Part shown: piece after piece, positions 50,991-60,584 of the stretch | Position numbering within the stretch: the stretch's first letter is position 1 | How the letters are laid out: every line of letters begins with the position of its first letter | Assembly (NCBI RefSeq): GCF_001721645.1 | Contig: NZ_CP017141.1 | Span: 3,658,001-3,722,000 of the forward strand | DNA length: 64,000 nucleotides | Source of the DNA: Pedobacter steynii | GTDB lineage: Bacteria > Bacteroidota > Bacteroidia > Sphingobacteriales > Sphingobacteriaceae | Direction of reading: 5' to 3' | Notes under the pieces: model-generated | What the model was told of the DNA's origin: nothing | Seen by the model: only the letters and a program-made list of their open reading frames with translations | Databases searched by the model: none | Program-made: the position numbers and the translations under genes

Positions 50991-51027
50991 AAATAAAAAA
51001 AGCCCTCTGATTTTAGAATCAGAGGGC
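50991..51027 (-). terminator. Intrinsic terminator of the metalloprotease gene
   Basis: On the minus strand a perfect 11-bp stem (GCCCTCTGATT with AATCAGAGGGC) is followed by a T-run. It lies 89 bp after the M57 peptidase stop and just upstream of the small lipoprotein gene. Confidence 0.9.
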
Positions 51028-51115
51028 AAATTTGGGTTGCACGCCAAATTTATGTTTTGATCTCCTGCTACACAATAATTAATGAATAAGGATTAGTTAA
51101 TAGGTTGTTTTTTTA

Positions 51116-51943
51116 TTAATAAAGGTAGTTTAAGGCAATCAGATCGTTTGCATTAAACGTTCTGTTTCCTCCGTTAGAACAAGCTAACATGAATGACTCT
51201 GCATCTGCTTTAGATGGAGTTCCAGGGATTCTGATTGCACCAACATCCGAAGCACCTTCGTTTGCTCTTCTTCCACCGCAGCTATAGGCACGGTTCATGT
51301 AATCTGTGTGACGGAATCCGATACAATGTCCAACCTCATGTTGTAATACTGAAGCCAAATACTGTAAATTAGGATTTGTGCCGTAAGCATTCACATTGGT
51401 GTTCATTTTAATCTGGTTAAACGGTTGTCCTGAAGAGGTAGGGAATCCAGCTGAGCCTAAAGTAATATAGCCTCCGCTAGGTCCTTCATTAAAACCAAAA
51501 ACATCAATGTTTCCAACTGTTCCGGTAGTGGCTCTCTGGAAAGTCAATGACAAACCTTGAGCATTGTATCTGCTGATCATCTCGTCGACAGCATCGCTGT
51601 AAACCTGAGGTAGATTGGTAACAGAAACAGTAATTACTCTTGGAAGATTGGTTACCAGATTGGTAGTTCTGTACTGCTCAGTCTCCGCAATGTTTAAATT
51701 GTTACCCTTTGCAGTGCTGGCGAAGTTAGCCTCTGTTAAAAGGATATCTCCTTCCACTAAATAACCGCCTTCTACTTTCCTTGCGTTTTCAGTACTGAAG
51801 CCTAAGGAACTGATTTTGGCTAAGGTGCTTTCAGAGATTTCGTTGTTGTTTGTGGTTTCTACTGCATCTTTTTTTGTACAGGCAAATAAAGATACAGAAA
51901 GCGCTCCGATTAAAGCGAACGCTAATAGGTTGTTTTTTTTCAT
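51116..51943 (-). CDS. M57-type (HEIGH) zinc metalloprotease lipoprotein
   Basis: The 275-residue protein has a lipoprotein signal ending in LFAC (lipid on Cys22). The zinc site QHEVGHCIGFRHTD gives ligands His202, His206 and His212 in the HExxHxxGxxH pattern, with Glu203 as base. This is the M57 family signature, and the segment GYITLGSAGFPTSSGQPF before it also fits. The N-terminal region (about 30-95) may be a pro-segment. It is probably a surface or periplasmic protease. It has its own terminator and no obvious partner genes. Confidence 0.88.
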   Translation of the reverse strand: MKKNNLLAFALIGALSVSLFACTKKDAVETTNNNEISESTLAKISSLGFSTENARKVEGGYLVEGDILLTEANFASTAKGNNLNIAETEQYRTTNLVTNLPRVITVSVTNLPQVYSDAVDEMISRYNAQGLSLTFQRATTGTVGNIDVFGFNEGPSGGYITLGSAGFPTSSGQPFNQIKMNTNVNAYGTNPNLQYLASVLQHEVGHCIGFRHTDYMNRAYSCGGRRANEGASDVGAIRIPGTPSKADAESFMLACSNGGNRTFNANDLIALNYLY

Positions 51944-52147
51944 AAATTTAAGTTTTTCATAAATATTATGGTGCAGCTAGTAGATCTTTGATCAAATTAT
52001 AATTCTTTTTTTTGTAATCAAAATATTACGAACGAAATATTTTCATTTATCATGGTTTTTGAGTGTTTAAGTTGTTTTAGTTAGCTTTTTTGCTTTTTAA
52101 GTATGGGCTTTCACCATTAATAAAGAATAAAATTTTAATCTACCAGG

Positions 52148-53002
52148 CTAATAGATCTCTGTAAAAGCTTTCAATACACGATCCTGCTTTCTGCTCTTCC
52201 TGTAAATCATGAGGGTAGTGGCGTTGCCCAGTTCCTTTCCAATAGAAAAGGTCTTCAGCTTTCTGTTCGGATAATACTGTTCAATCAGTTCCAGCGGCAG
52301 AATGGTGATGGCCAGGCCGGCCTCCACAAAATTAATGATACCTTCCAGGGAGTTAACTACGGTACTTTTATAATTGATGATGCCTTGATAACTGAGCCAG
52401 GATTCCAGTCTGGACCTGTAAACACAGCCTTGCTCAAATACAATAATGCTCAGCTGATGATCATTGACGATCTCATTGAGCCCGGCATACTGATCTGAAC
52501 AGACGATCACCAGCTGTTCTTTTTTGATCAGCTTCTGTTCCAGGTCAGGAAGGGTAACCGGAGTGGTGATAAAGGCTGCATCTAATTTGTAATTCATCAC
52601 ATCCTGGATCAGGTCCGGCGACATGGCCGACTTAAATTCGAGCTCGATATCCGGATAGTCCTGGTTAAACCTTTTCATCAATTCCGGGACTTTTAAAGCC
52701 ATAGTGGTTTCTATGCAACCTATTTTAAGATGGCCAATTAACTGCTCAGTGCCCGACAACTCCCTTTTAGCTTCTTCGATCAGCTGGCCAATCTGTTTAC
52801 AATAATGCATCAGCGTTTCGCCGGCTGCAGTCAGCTCTACTCTTCTGGAAGTCCGGTTAAACAAAGAAACCTGAAATTCCTCTTCCAGGCTTTTAATCCT
52901 GGCGGTTACATTGGATTGAACGGTAAAGGTGGCTTCGGCTGCTTTGGTGAAACTGCCATGGGCAGCTACCGCTTCAAATATTTTAAAATCATTGGTATTC
53001 AT
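52148..53002 (-). CDS. LysR-family transcriptional regulator
   Basis: The 284-residue protein starts with the LysR winged helix (FKIFEAVAAHGSFTKAAEATFTVQSNVTARIKSLE, 6-40) and has a substrate-binding co-inducer domain (about 90-280, LKIGCIETTMALKVPELMKRF and FVEAGLAITILPLELI). It is divergent from the drug transporter gene with a 154-bp shared promoter region, the usual layout for a LysR regulator and its target. Confidence 0.93.
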   Translation of the reverse strand: MNTNDFKIFEAVAAHGSFTKAAEATFTVQSNVTARIKSLEEEFQVSLFNRTSRRVELTAAGETLMHYCKQIGQLIEEAKRELSGTEQLIGHLKIGCIETTMALKVPELMKRFNQDYPDIELEFKSAMSPDLIQDVMNYKLDAAFITTPVTLPDLEQKLIKKEQLVIVCSDQYAGLNEIVNDHQLSIIVFEQGCVYRSRLESWLSYQGIINYKSTVVNSLEGIINFVEAGLAITILPLELIEQYYPNRKLKTFSIGKELGNATTLMIYRKSRKQDRVLKAFTEIY

Positions 53003-53079
53003 AGCTCATCATTAAATATGATTTATTGTTGCAAAATTAATCGCTTTAAGGAATAAAAAAATACTTGTTAATTTTTCGG

Positions 53080-53110
53080 TTGCCGGGCTATTCTGACGAC
53101 TCTACTTTTG
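53080..53110 (+). promoter_or_regulatory. Promoter of the DHA2 transporter gene (TTG-N20-TACTTTTG)
   Basis: TTG at 53080-53082 and TACTTTTG at 53103-53110 have ideal spacing; the ATG is 46 bp downstream. On the opposite strand TAATTTTG (53032-53039) may serve the LysR gene. Confidence 0.5.
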
Positions 53111-53156
53111 GTTCGATCATTTGATTTCAACCACAAATGAGTAAAAATAGAAGAAT

Positions 53157-54584
53157 ATGGAAAAGAAAAATAACCACTCGAAATGGCTGGCTTTAGTCAT
53201 TGTCTTAACGGCGCCGATGCTTTATGTGATCGATATTTTTATTATTAATATGGCGATACCTGCCATTAAAGAGGGAGTGGGGGCTACTGATGGAGAAATT
53301 CAGCTTGTGATTGCAGGTTACTTACTTGGAAGCGCAGCTTTTCTGATCATCGGGGGGAGGGCAGGCGATTACCTGGGCAGAAAGAAGGTCTTTTTTTGGG
53401 GGATGTTTTGTTTTACCCTCACTTCCTGCCTTTGCGGTTTGTCTGATACCGCGCTCCAGCTGAACATCACCCGTTTCTTTCAGGGTTTAAGTTCTTCAAT
53501 TATGGTGCCTCAGTCGATTGCTTTTATTCAGGTTTTGTTTACCGATCCGAAAGAGCGGGCAAAAGCAATAGGCTGGTATGGGGTTACCCTAAGTATTGCC
53601 GCTATTATCGGTCAGATCCTGGGTGGCTATCTTGTGGATACTCATTTTGGAATTGAAGGCTGGCGACTGATTTTCCTGATCAACCTCCCAGTAGGAATAG
53701 CGGCTTTATGGGCAATAAAGAAGTTTTTAACGGAAACAAAGAAAGAGGAAGGGCCGGGTTTCGATTATTCGGGGGCACTCACTTTAACCATTGGGCTCAT
53801 CTGCCTGATTTATCCCTTAAACGAAGGAAGGGAAAAAGGCTGGCCATTATGGAGTATAATATTGATACTGGCTTCAGTGCCCGTTTTTGCTTATTTTATT
53901 GCTGATCAGAAGCGTAAACTACTGCAGCATAAAGCCCCTTTGATTGATGTCTCCCTTTTTAGGCTGAGGGGATTCAATATCGGCTTGTTAACGGTATTGT
54001 TTCATTTTATGATGCATACCGCCTTTTTATTAATGAGTGCGATATACTTACAAAACGGGCTTGGCTTGTCGGCTTTAGATTGTGGTCTGTATTTCGTATT
54101 GCATGCGGTTTTATTTATGATATCGGCCATGCTGGCCTCCGGATGGATTGTGAAATTTGGAAAACGGGTATTGCAGCTTGGCGTATTGATCATCATGAGC
54201 TCTTTCATTCTGCAGATACTGATTTTTAGGCCGCAGGTAAGTGGTACTTATGTGATCCTGCTGATCGGATGGTATGGGTTCGGGAATGGAATGGTACTTC
54301 CTTCTCTGCTGAGCATCACCTTAGAAAGTATCCCGGCAAAGTTCGCCGGAGTTGCTGCGGGAATATTTTCTACATTCCAGCAAACCGCTTCGGCATTGGG
54401 AATCAGTATTCTGGGAGGCGTATTCTATGGAGTAATCAGCCTGGGCGGTGCCAATCCTGATTATCTGAAGGCTTTCGACTACGGCATCTCTGCTAATATT
54501 GCCTGTCTTGGTCTCGTGATATGGATGCTCTGGCTGATTCCGGGAACGGGAAAGCTGGCCGGAAAAGAAATCGATCTGGCTTAA
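53157..54584 (+). CDS. MFS transporter, DHA2 (14-helix drug efflux) family
   Basis: The 475-residue protein has about 14 membrane segments and the MFS loop motif GGRAGDYLGRKKVF (about 65-78), followed by the drug-efflux motif C-like region GQILGGYLVD. It resembles EmrB/QacA-type drug:proton antiporters. The divergent LysR gene is the likely regulator. The substrate is unknown; no membrane-fusion partner is adjacent. Confidence 0.92.
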   Translation: MEKKNNHSKWLALVIVLTAPMLYVIDIFIINMAIPAIKEGVGATDGEIQLVIAGYLLGSAAFLIIGGRAGDYLGRKKVFFWGMFCFTLTSCLCGLSDTALQLNITRFFQGLSSSIMVPQSIAFIQVLFTDPKERAKAIGWYGVTLSIAAIIGQILGGYLVDTHFGIEGWRLIFLINLPVGIAALWAIKKFLTETKKEEGPGFDYSGALTLTIGLICLIYPLNEGREKGWPLWSIILILASVPVFAYFIADQKRKLLQHKAPLIDVSLFRLRGFNIGLLTVLFHFMMHTAFLLMSAIYLQNGLGLSALDCGLYFVLHAVLFMISAMLASGWIVKFGKRVLQLGVLIIMSSFILQILIFRPQVSGTYVILLIGWYGFGNGMVLPSLLSITLESIPAKFAGVAAGIFSTFQQTASALGISILGGVFYGVISLGGANPDYLKAFDYGISANIACLGLVIWMLWLIPGTGKLAGKEIDLA

Positions 54585-54684
54585 ATAACCCCTAAGATTG
54601 TCGCGATTGACCATCTTGTAACTCCATTCTTTGTTTTAACTTTATATCATCAGCTATTAAAATAGTTACACTAAATAAGCAATT

Positions 54685-55125
54685 ATGAAAAAGCAGGAAT
54701 TTAAGGTTTTAATTGACGCTCCGCGTGAAAAGGTATGGGATGTTATTATTGGCAAGGAAACTTATCCCCAATGGACTGCACCTTTTTCAGAAGGTTCCAA
54801 TGTAGAAACCGATTGGAAGAAAGGAAGTAAAGCAATTTTCGGCGATGGAAAAGGTTCCGGAATGGTATCTGAAATTGCAGACAATAAACCCAATGAGTTT
54901 TTGTCGATCCGGCATCTCGGAATGATCAAGGACGGTGTGGAAGACCTGGACAGTGAAGACGTTAAAAAATGGTCGGGTGCCATGGAGAATTATACCCTTA
55001 AAAACGTAAACGGGAAAACCGAATGGACCGTAGAAATGGATATGGGGGAAGAATGGGCAGACTATATGAACGAAACCTGGCCCTTAGCATTGCAGAAAGC
55101 AAAAGAACTGGCAGAACAGTCCTGA
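54685..55125 (+). CDS. SRPBCC (AHSA1-like) protein
   Basis: The 146-residue protein has the helix-grip fold (KKQEFKVLIDAPREKVWDVIIGKETYPQWTAPFSEGS at the start and WADYMNETWPLALQKAKELAEQS as the C-terminal helix). It probably binds a hydrophobic ligand; no specific role is known. The stop lies 30 bp before the 40-bp palindrome preceding the antiporter. Confidence 0.88.
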   Translation: MKKQEFKVLIDAPREKVWDVIIGKETYPQWTAPFSEGSNVETDWKKGSKAIFGDGKGSGMVSEIADNKPNEFLSIRHLGMIKDGVEDLDSEDVKKWSGAMENYTLKNVNGKTEWTVEMDMGEEWADYMNETWPLALQKAKELAEQS

Positions 55126-55155
55126 TGCTGATTGACATCAGGAAAATCAGGTTTT

Positions 55156-55195
55156 CATGTTTAAATATAATCTATATAGATTATATTTAAACATG
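55156..55195. repeat. Perfect 40-bp palindrome at the antiporter start
   Basis: CATGTTTAAATATAATCTAT is followed at once by its exact reverse complement, with no spacer and no mismatch. It contains both possible start codons of the antiporter (55157 and 55193). As RNA it would form a hairpin of about 18 pairs hiding the start; as DNA it could be a dimer-binding operator. Confidence 0.9.
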
Positions 55196-56806
55196 CTTCA
55201 CGACAACCTCATTCTCATCCTTGTCTTACTTTTGTGTGTCACCATCCTGGTGATGATTGGTCACAAACTGAAAGTTTCCTATCCCATATTTCTGGTTTTA
55301 TCTGGTCTTATCATCGGATTTATCCCTGGTATCCCGCATATCTTTGTGGACCCGGATATCATATTTCTACTTTTTCTGCCTCCTTTATTATATGAAGCGG
55401 CATGGACAACTTCCTGGAAAGATTTCTGGGAATATAAAGGTGCCATCTTTTTAATGGCTGTAGGTTTGGTGCTGATCACCTCCATCGCAGTAGCCTATGC
55501 TTCGGTAGCATTTATCCCTGGCTTTACCCTGGCGCTGGGCTTTCTTTTAGGTGGCATCGTTTCCCCGCCAGATGCCATAGCGGCATCATCGGTTTTAAAA
55601 GGGGTGAAGATTCCTAAAACCATCAATTCACTGTTAGAGGGAGAGAGTCTGATTAATGACGCCTCCAGTTTAATCGTGTTCAAATTTGCACTTGCTGCCG
55701 TAATTACCGGGAATTTTGTCTTTCAGGATGCCGCCATCAACTTTGTGGTGGTTGCTGGTTTGGGAATTTTAATCGGTCTTGGGATCGGCTGTATATTTTA
55801 TGCGATACACCGCTGGCTGCCTACAAATGAAAATATAGATACTGTTTTAACACTACTCACTCCTTATTTTATGTATATCGTTGCGGAGCATTTTAAGGTG
55901 TCAGGAGTGATGGCTGTGGTATCCGGTGGACTGTTCCTCTGTAGCCAGTCGCACGTCATTCTAACCCCAAATTCCAGGGTCAAGGTGAGCGCGGTATGGT
56001 CTGCAACTACATTCATGATGAATGGTGTGGTGTTTATTCTGATCGGATTGGCTTTACCTGATATTGTAGCGGGCCTGGGTTCAGAATATCCGCTGAAAAC
56101 GGCAATTGGTTATGGCATCGGGATCAGCTTACTGACCTTGGTGGTGCGCTTTGTCTGGTTATTTACCACAAGCCGGTTCACCAGATTGGTGAATAAGCAA
56201 TCCCGGATCCGTTATCAGGGGATGACCTGGCATTCATCCGTAGTGATCGTATGGGCAGGAATGAGGGGAGTGGTCTCCTTAGCTGCTGCATTATCAATTC
56301 CTTTATTGCTGACCGACCAGACTGCCTTTCCTTTAAGAAACCTCATTCTGTTCATCACTTTTGTGGTGATCCTGGTCACATTGGTTGTTCAGGGGCTTTC
56401 CTTACCTCTAATCATCAGATTATTGAAAATACCTGAAAACACTTATAAGCTTTCAGAACAGGAACAAAGTTCTCAGATCAGACTCAGACTGATTGATCGT
56501 TCTTTAGAAAGGATGCAGCAGAATTACCAGTCTCAATGTATCCACAATGAGTTGGTGGTTAGTTTTAAGGCCGAACTGGAAAGATCACTGGTGGATAAGA
56601 AAAATGCCATGCAGGCATTCCGGGAGGGAAAGGTTGATCTGGAAGAGCTCAAAGTGTATAAGGAAATGATGGTGGATCTGATTCACATTCAGCGACATGA
56701 ATTACACCTCTTGAAAAAGGATAAAAATTATGATGATGATATCCTCAGAGAGGAAGAAAAACGATTGGATTTAGAAGAATTGAGTAGCAATGGAAAGCTT
56801 TTCTAA
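55193..56806 (+). CDS. CPA1-family Na+/H+ antiporter (NhaP-like)
   Basis: I choose the ATG at 55193 (537 residues), at the right end of the palindrome; an ATG at 55157 would add 12 residues read through it. There are about 12 membrane segments with the CPA1 signature LLEGESLINDASSLIVF (transport Asp in the ND pair) and GMRGVVSLAAALSIPL. A cytoplasmic, charged C-terminal tail (about 415-537) is probably regulatory. It exchanges sodium for protons for pH and salt balance. It overlaps the WYL regulator gene by 17 bp. Confidence 0.92.
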   Translation: MLHDNLILILVLLLCVTILVMIGHKLKVSYPIFLVLSGLIIGFIPGIPHIFVDPDIIFLLFLPPLLYEAAWTTSWKDFWEYKGAIFLMAVGLVLITSIAVAYASVAFIPGFTLALGFLLGGIVSPPDAIAASSVLKGVKIPKTINSLLEGESLINDASSLIVFKFALAAVITGNFVFQDAAINFVVVAGLGILIGLGIGCIFYAIHRWLPTNENIDTVLTLLTPYFMYIVAEHFKVSGVMAVVSGGLFLCSQSHVILTPNSRVKVSAVWSATTFMMNGVVFILIGLALPDIVAGLGSEYPLKTAIGYGIGISLLTLVVRFVWLFTTSRFTRLVNKQSRIRYQGMTWHSSVVIVWAGMRGVVSLAAALSIPLLLTDQTAFPLRNLILFITFVVILVTLVVQGLSLPLIIRLLKIPENTYKLSEQEQSSQIRLRLIDRSLERMQQNYQSQCIHNELVVSFKAELERSLVDKKNAMQAFREGKVDLEELKVYKEMMVDLIHIQRHELHLLKKDKNYDDDILREEEKRLDLEELSSNGKLF

Positions 56807-57512
56807 TGATACCAAAAGACTCTCGAGGTTGACGGCAATTCTCACCCAGTTGCAAACCAAGAGACTGATCACGGCAGCTGAACTGGCAGATAAATTTTCT
56901 GTAAGCTCCAGAACAATATACAGGGATATTAAAGCCCTGGAGCAAGCTGGTATTCCTATTCTGACAGAAGAGGGGAAAGGTTATGCCATGATGGAGGGCT
57001 ATCGGCTGGCGCCCGTCGCGCTCTCAGAAAGTGAAGCGAATGCCTTGATTACGGCAGAACAGCTGGTATCAAAAAATAAGGATGCTTCTTTTGTCAGAGA
57101 TTATAGAGAGGCGATGAGTAAGATCAGATCGGTTTTGAAATACAATACTAAAGATAAAGTGAACCTGCTTGCTAACCGGATTCTGTTTAGCCAGAATACA
57201 GAAAATGACCGGACAAGTAATTACCTGTCTGACTTGCAGCTGGCCCTTACCAATTTTAATCTCCTGGAAATTAACTATCAATCTGCGGAATCACCTGAAA
57301 TGAACAAAAGAATAGTCGAGCCTTTTGCCTTACTGAGTACGCAGGAGAATTGGCTGCTGGTGGCCTGGTGCCGATTACGTAAAGATTACAGGAACTTCAG
57401 GCTGGACCGGATTATCCATTTAAACGTTCTCAGTGATAAGTTTGAGCCGCATAACCTCAGTTTGATGGAATATTTTGAGCATTGTAAAAAAAATATAAAA
57501 CCCTTGACATAG
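56790..57512 (+). CDS. WYL-domain transcriptional regulator (YafY-like)
   Basis: The 240-residue protein has an N-terminal HTH_11 winged helix (RLTAILTQLQTKRLITAAELADKFSVSSRTIYRDIKAL, about 10-47) and a WYL domain (about 140-220, LEINYQSAE to VAWCRLRKDYRNFRLDRI). WYL proteins sense nucleotides or other ligands. It is translationally coupled to the antiporter and followed by a VOC gene 65 bp later. Confidence 0.92.
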   Translation: MESFSNDTKRLSRLTAILTQLQTKRLITAAELADKFSVSSRTIYRDIKALEQAGIPILTEEGKGYAMMEGYRLAPVALSESEANALITAEQLVSKNKDASFVRDYREAMSKIRSVLKYNTKDKVNLLANRILFSQNTENDRTSNYLSDLQLALTNFNLLEINYQSAESPEMNKRIVEPFALLSTQENWLLVAWCRLRKDYRNFRLDRIIHLNVLSDKFEPHNLSLMEYFEHCKKNIKPLT

Positions 57513-57577
57513 GGCTGTCACAAGCCGGTCTTACTTTTAGAAAAAGAAATCAGGTTTCAACTTAAAAAAATGTAAAA

Positions 57578-57991
57578 ATGGCTATTTCACAAACGTTAAG
57601 AGGACTAACTACAATTTGTTATTACGCGCTGGATCATGAAGCTGCAAAGAAATGGTATGCAGAATTACTGGGAATCCCTCCATATTTTGAACGTCCGGGA
57701 TATGCAGAGTTTAGGATCGGAGATTATCAGCATGAACTCGGATTGATTGACGGCCGTTATGCTCCCGAAGGATGGACACCTGGAGTGCCGGCCCCGGTTA
57801 CGTACTGGCATGTAGATGAGATCAATGAGAGTCTTGATAAGCTGATCTCTTTGGGCGCCACATTACATGAACCGGTGACAGAACGGGGTCCTGGCTTCAT
57901 CACGGCTTCGGTAATTGATCCTTTCGGGAATATCCTTGGTATCATGTATAATGTCCATTACCTGGAAGTGCTGAACGCAAAAAAGAGTTAA
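57578..57991 (+). CDS. VOC-family (glyoxalase-like) protein
   Basis: The 137-residue protein has the paired beta-alpha-beta-beta-beta units of the vicinal oxygen chelate fold: LRGLTTICYYALDHEAAKKWYAELLG, then HELGLIDGRY and TYWHVDEINESLDKLISLGATLHEPV, ending SVIDPFGNILGIMYN. Members bind a metal and act as lyases, dioxygenases or resistance proteins; the substrate is unknown. It is probably in one unit with the WYL regulator and the YdeI-like gene 26 bp downstream. Confidence 0.88.
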   Translation: MAISQTLRGLTTICYYALDHEAAKKWYAELLGIPPYFERPGYAEFRIGDYQHELGLIDGRYAPEGWTPGVPAPVTYWHVDEINESLDKLISLGATLHEPVTERGPGFITASVIDPFGNILGIMYNVHYLEVLNAKKS

Positions 57992-58017
57992 ATGTTCCTG
58001 TAAAACAACTGAAAGTT

Positions 58018-58596
58018 ATGGAAATGAATAATGGAATACCGGCCTTTTACGCCAGCACAAATGCAGAATGGCGCAATTGGCTAGCAGAAAACGGGAGTTC
58101 TGAAAAGGCGATATGCCTGATTCTGTATCATAAGAAAAGTAAAACCCCTTGTATTGATTATAAGGAATCTATTGAGCAGGCATTGTGTTTTGGCTGGATT
58201 GACAGCAAAGCAAATAAACGGGATGAGGAAAGCAGTTACCTCCAGTTTACGCCACGAAAGGCGAAAAGCAATTGGAGTAAAGTGAACAGGGAAAGGGTGG
58301 AGCGGATGCTGGAACAGGGGTTAATGATGCCTGCCGGACAGGCCATGATCGACCTTGCTAAGGCCAATGGCAGTTGGGAAGGCCTGGCTGACGCTCAGAA
58401 TGCCATTATACCCTGGGACCTCCAGAAATTATTCGATAAAAATACTGAGGCATTCGAAAACTTTCAGAAGTTTTCTCCCTCTTCCAAACGGATGATCCTG
58501 GAATGGATCGCTAAGGCGAAAAAAGAAGAAACAAGGGAAAAAAGAGTAGTACAGACAGTGGAACTTGCAGCGAAAAATGTAAAAGCAAATCATTAA
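58018..58596 (+). CDS. YdeI/OmpD-associated family protein
   Basis: The 192-residue protein matches the YdeI family: AFYASTNAEWRNWLAENGSSEKAICLILYHKKS, the conserved IDYKESIEQALCFGWIDSKANKRD, and LQFTPRKAKSNWSKVNRERVERMLEQG. Some members give protection against bacteriocins or peptides; the mechanism is unclear. It follows the VOC gene on the same strand. Confidence 0.88.
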   Translation: MEMNNGIPAFYASTNAEWRNWLAENGSSEKAICLILYHKKSKTPCIDYKESIEQALCFGWIDSKANKRDEESSYLQFTPRKAKSNWSKVNRERVERMLEQGLMMPAGQAMIDLAKANGSWEGLADAQNAIIPWDLQKLFDKNTEAFENFQKFSPSSKRMILEWIAKAKKEETREKRVVQTVELAAKNVKANH

Positions 58597-58683
58597 TACA
58601 AAAGATCAACAGGTAAGCTTTCTGTTTTTTTACCATTTAAACACAATTAATAGTAATTTCACATAGTTCATCCAATTGTTGCT

Positions 58684-60576
58684 ATGTTTAAGCGTTTTGT
58701 GTTATTTATTGGGATTACGCTGGTATTTCTGCTCAATGCTGGCAGGGGATTCTCTCAGATTGCCGAGCTGGATAAATTGAAATCCGGACTGCCCCTGATA
58801 AAAGATAGCATCAAGTATGTGAATAGCCTGAACCGCATGGCTATGCTGTCTCATCTTCGTTACCGGGATTCCTGCCTTTATTATGCGACAAAAGCAAAAC
58901 AAATCGCTCTCCGGTTACAATATAAAAAAGGGATTGCCGATGCAAAGAATTGCGAGGCTGTCTATTATCTTTCTACTAATAATTACTTGTCTGCAAAATA
59001 TTTCAATGAAGCACTTCAGCTCTATAAATCGATAAACGATCAGGAAAATGTTTGTCAGGTACTTATGAACATAGGAGTATTGATTTTGGTCTATGAGAAT
59101 GAGAAAAGCGCGCTTAGGTATGTTAAAGAAGCTTTTGAAAAGAGCAAATCTTTAAAAAAGGATTCTATACGCTCAATCATCATTAGTAATATCCTGGATA
59201 TTGATAAAAGTATCAGCCCGGAGCGTTTCAATTCCCTGTTTGAAGAGGGAATGCGTATTGCTAAAAAATATAAAGATGACCGGTTAATTATTTACTATGA
59301 GTCTCTTGAAGGAGAATTGCTTTATCAGAAAGGAAAGCAGGAGCAGGGCCTGGAGATTTTATTGAGGTCTTTGCGGAAAGCAGATAGTCTGGGACTGGAG
59401 AATTTAAAGGTTGGTATTTATTTGCCCTTGAGCAAAATGTTAATAGAGCAGGGTAAAAATGACCAGTCTAAGCATGACCTTGGAATCGGTTATCTGCAAA
59501 CTGGATTGGCTGCCTCTGAAAAGTTTGGTTATGCTGAATTTTACATGCTTTTTGCGGAGAAGCTATACCAGCATTATAGAGACGATGGTCGCCATGAGAA
59601 AGCTTATCATTACGTTTCTCTTTTACTAGCCAAGAAAAACAGCATTGCACAGGCTGCAGACCAGTCTGGTTATAATTACCTGAACTACGCACTTCGTGAA
59701 AATGAAAATGAAGAACTCAGGAGTAAAGAAGGGGCAAGAAAAACCACGATCGTCTTATTGAGTTGCCTGTTTGCACTTAGTATGGCCCTGTTATTTTTCG
59801 TTTATCGCTCATTGAGGGTGAAAAGAGAACATGTGAAAGCGCAACAAAAACTGAATGAAATTACCTTAACGCAAAATGTGGAACTGCAGCAGACCAACCG
59901 CTTTAATACCATGCTGATTTCAGTGATTGCACATGATGTGAGGCAACCATTCAGTACCATTGTAATGTTGTCCAGCGTTTTTAATGATGATGTGGATTTG
60001 CTGACAGAGGAAGAAAAACTGGAAATCATGAAGGAGCTTGCTGAGACCTCTCAGAAGAGTCTCTCTTTTATGGACGGTTTGCTGGAATGGATCAAATCCA
60101 AGAAAACCACCTTTGAATATCAGCCGGAAAAACTATTGGTAAAAGACCTGATTACCGAAGCGAATACTTTCTTTAAAATTGCCCAGGAAAAGAAACACAT
60201 AAAGCTGATCCTGAATATACCTGAGCTGGCAACGGTTTTAACTCATAAACAAATGTTGCTGTTCATACTCAGGAATATCCTGAACAATGCGACTAAATTT
60301 TCACCGGTTGAGGGAAGGATTTCTATTAACGCCTGGATGGAGAATGGGAACATGATCATTGCAATTCATGATCAGGGCGCTGGAATGAGTCAGAAACGGA
60401 TCGATCGGCTTTTTACTGCGGGATCGGGAGATATAGACCAGCATGAAAATAATGGGGCAGGACTTGCCCTGAGTATTTCTTATGAGATGGCAATGATTAT
60501 GAATGCAAAGATTTCGGTAACAAGTGAACCGGGAAAAGGAACGACCTTTTTTCTTTTGTTAAAAGAAAACGAATAA
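58684..60576 (+). CDS. TPR-containing sensor histidine kinase
   Basis: The 630-residue protein has a signal peptide (ending near FSQ), a periplasmic region of about 330 residues built of TPR-like helical repeats (RDSCLYYATKAKQIALRLQYKKGIADAKNCEAVYYLS and similar), one membrane segment (about 357-376), a coiled coil, and a cytoplasmic kinase. The H box is SVIAHDVRQPFSTIV with His417; the N box is NNATKFSP and the G boxes are DQGAGMSQ and GAGLALSI. No response regulator gene is adjacent, so it is an orphan. TPR kinases of this type are common in Bacteroidota. Confidence 0.92.
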   Translation: MFKRFVLFIGITLVFLLNAGRGFSQIAELDKLKSGLPLIKDSIKYVNSLNRMAMLSHLRYRDSCLYYATKAKQIALRLQYKKGIADAKNCEAVYYLSTNNYLSAKYFNEALQLYKSINDQENVCQVLMNIGVLILVYENEKSALRYVKEAFEKSKSLKKDSIRSIIISNILDIDKSISPERFNSLFEEGMRIAKKYKDDRLIIYYESLEGELLYQKGKQEQGLEILLRSLRKADSLGLENLKVGIYLPLSKMLIEQGKNDQSKHDLGIGYLQTGLAASEKFGYAEFYMLFAEKLYQHYRDDGRHEKAYHYVSLLLAKKNSIAQAADQSGYNYLNYALRENENEELRSKEGARKTTIVLLSCLFALSMALLFFVYRSLRVKREHVKAQQKLNEITLTQNVELQQTNRFNTMLISVIAHDVRQPFSTIVMLSSVFNDDVDLLTEEEKLEIMKELAETSQKSLSFMDGLLEWIKSKKTTFEYQPEKLLVKDLITEANTFFKIAQEKKHIKLILNIPELATVLTHKQMLLFILRNILNNATKFSPVEGRISINAWMENGNMIIAIHDQGAGMSQKRIDRLFTAGSGDIDQHENNGAGLALSISYEMAMIMNAKISVTSEPGKGTTFFLLLKENE

Positions 60577-60584
60577 ATCAGAGA

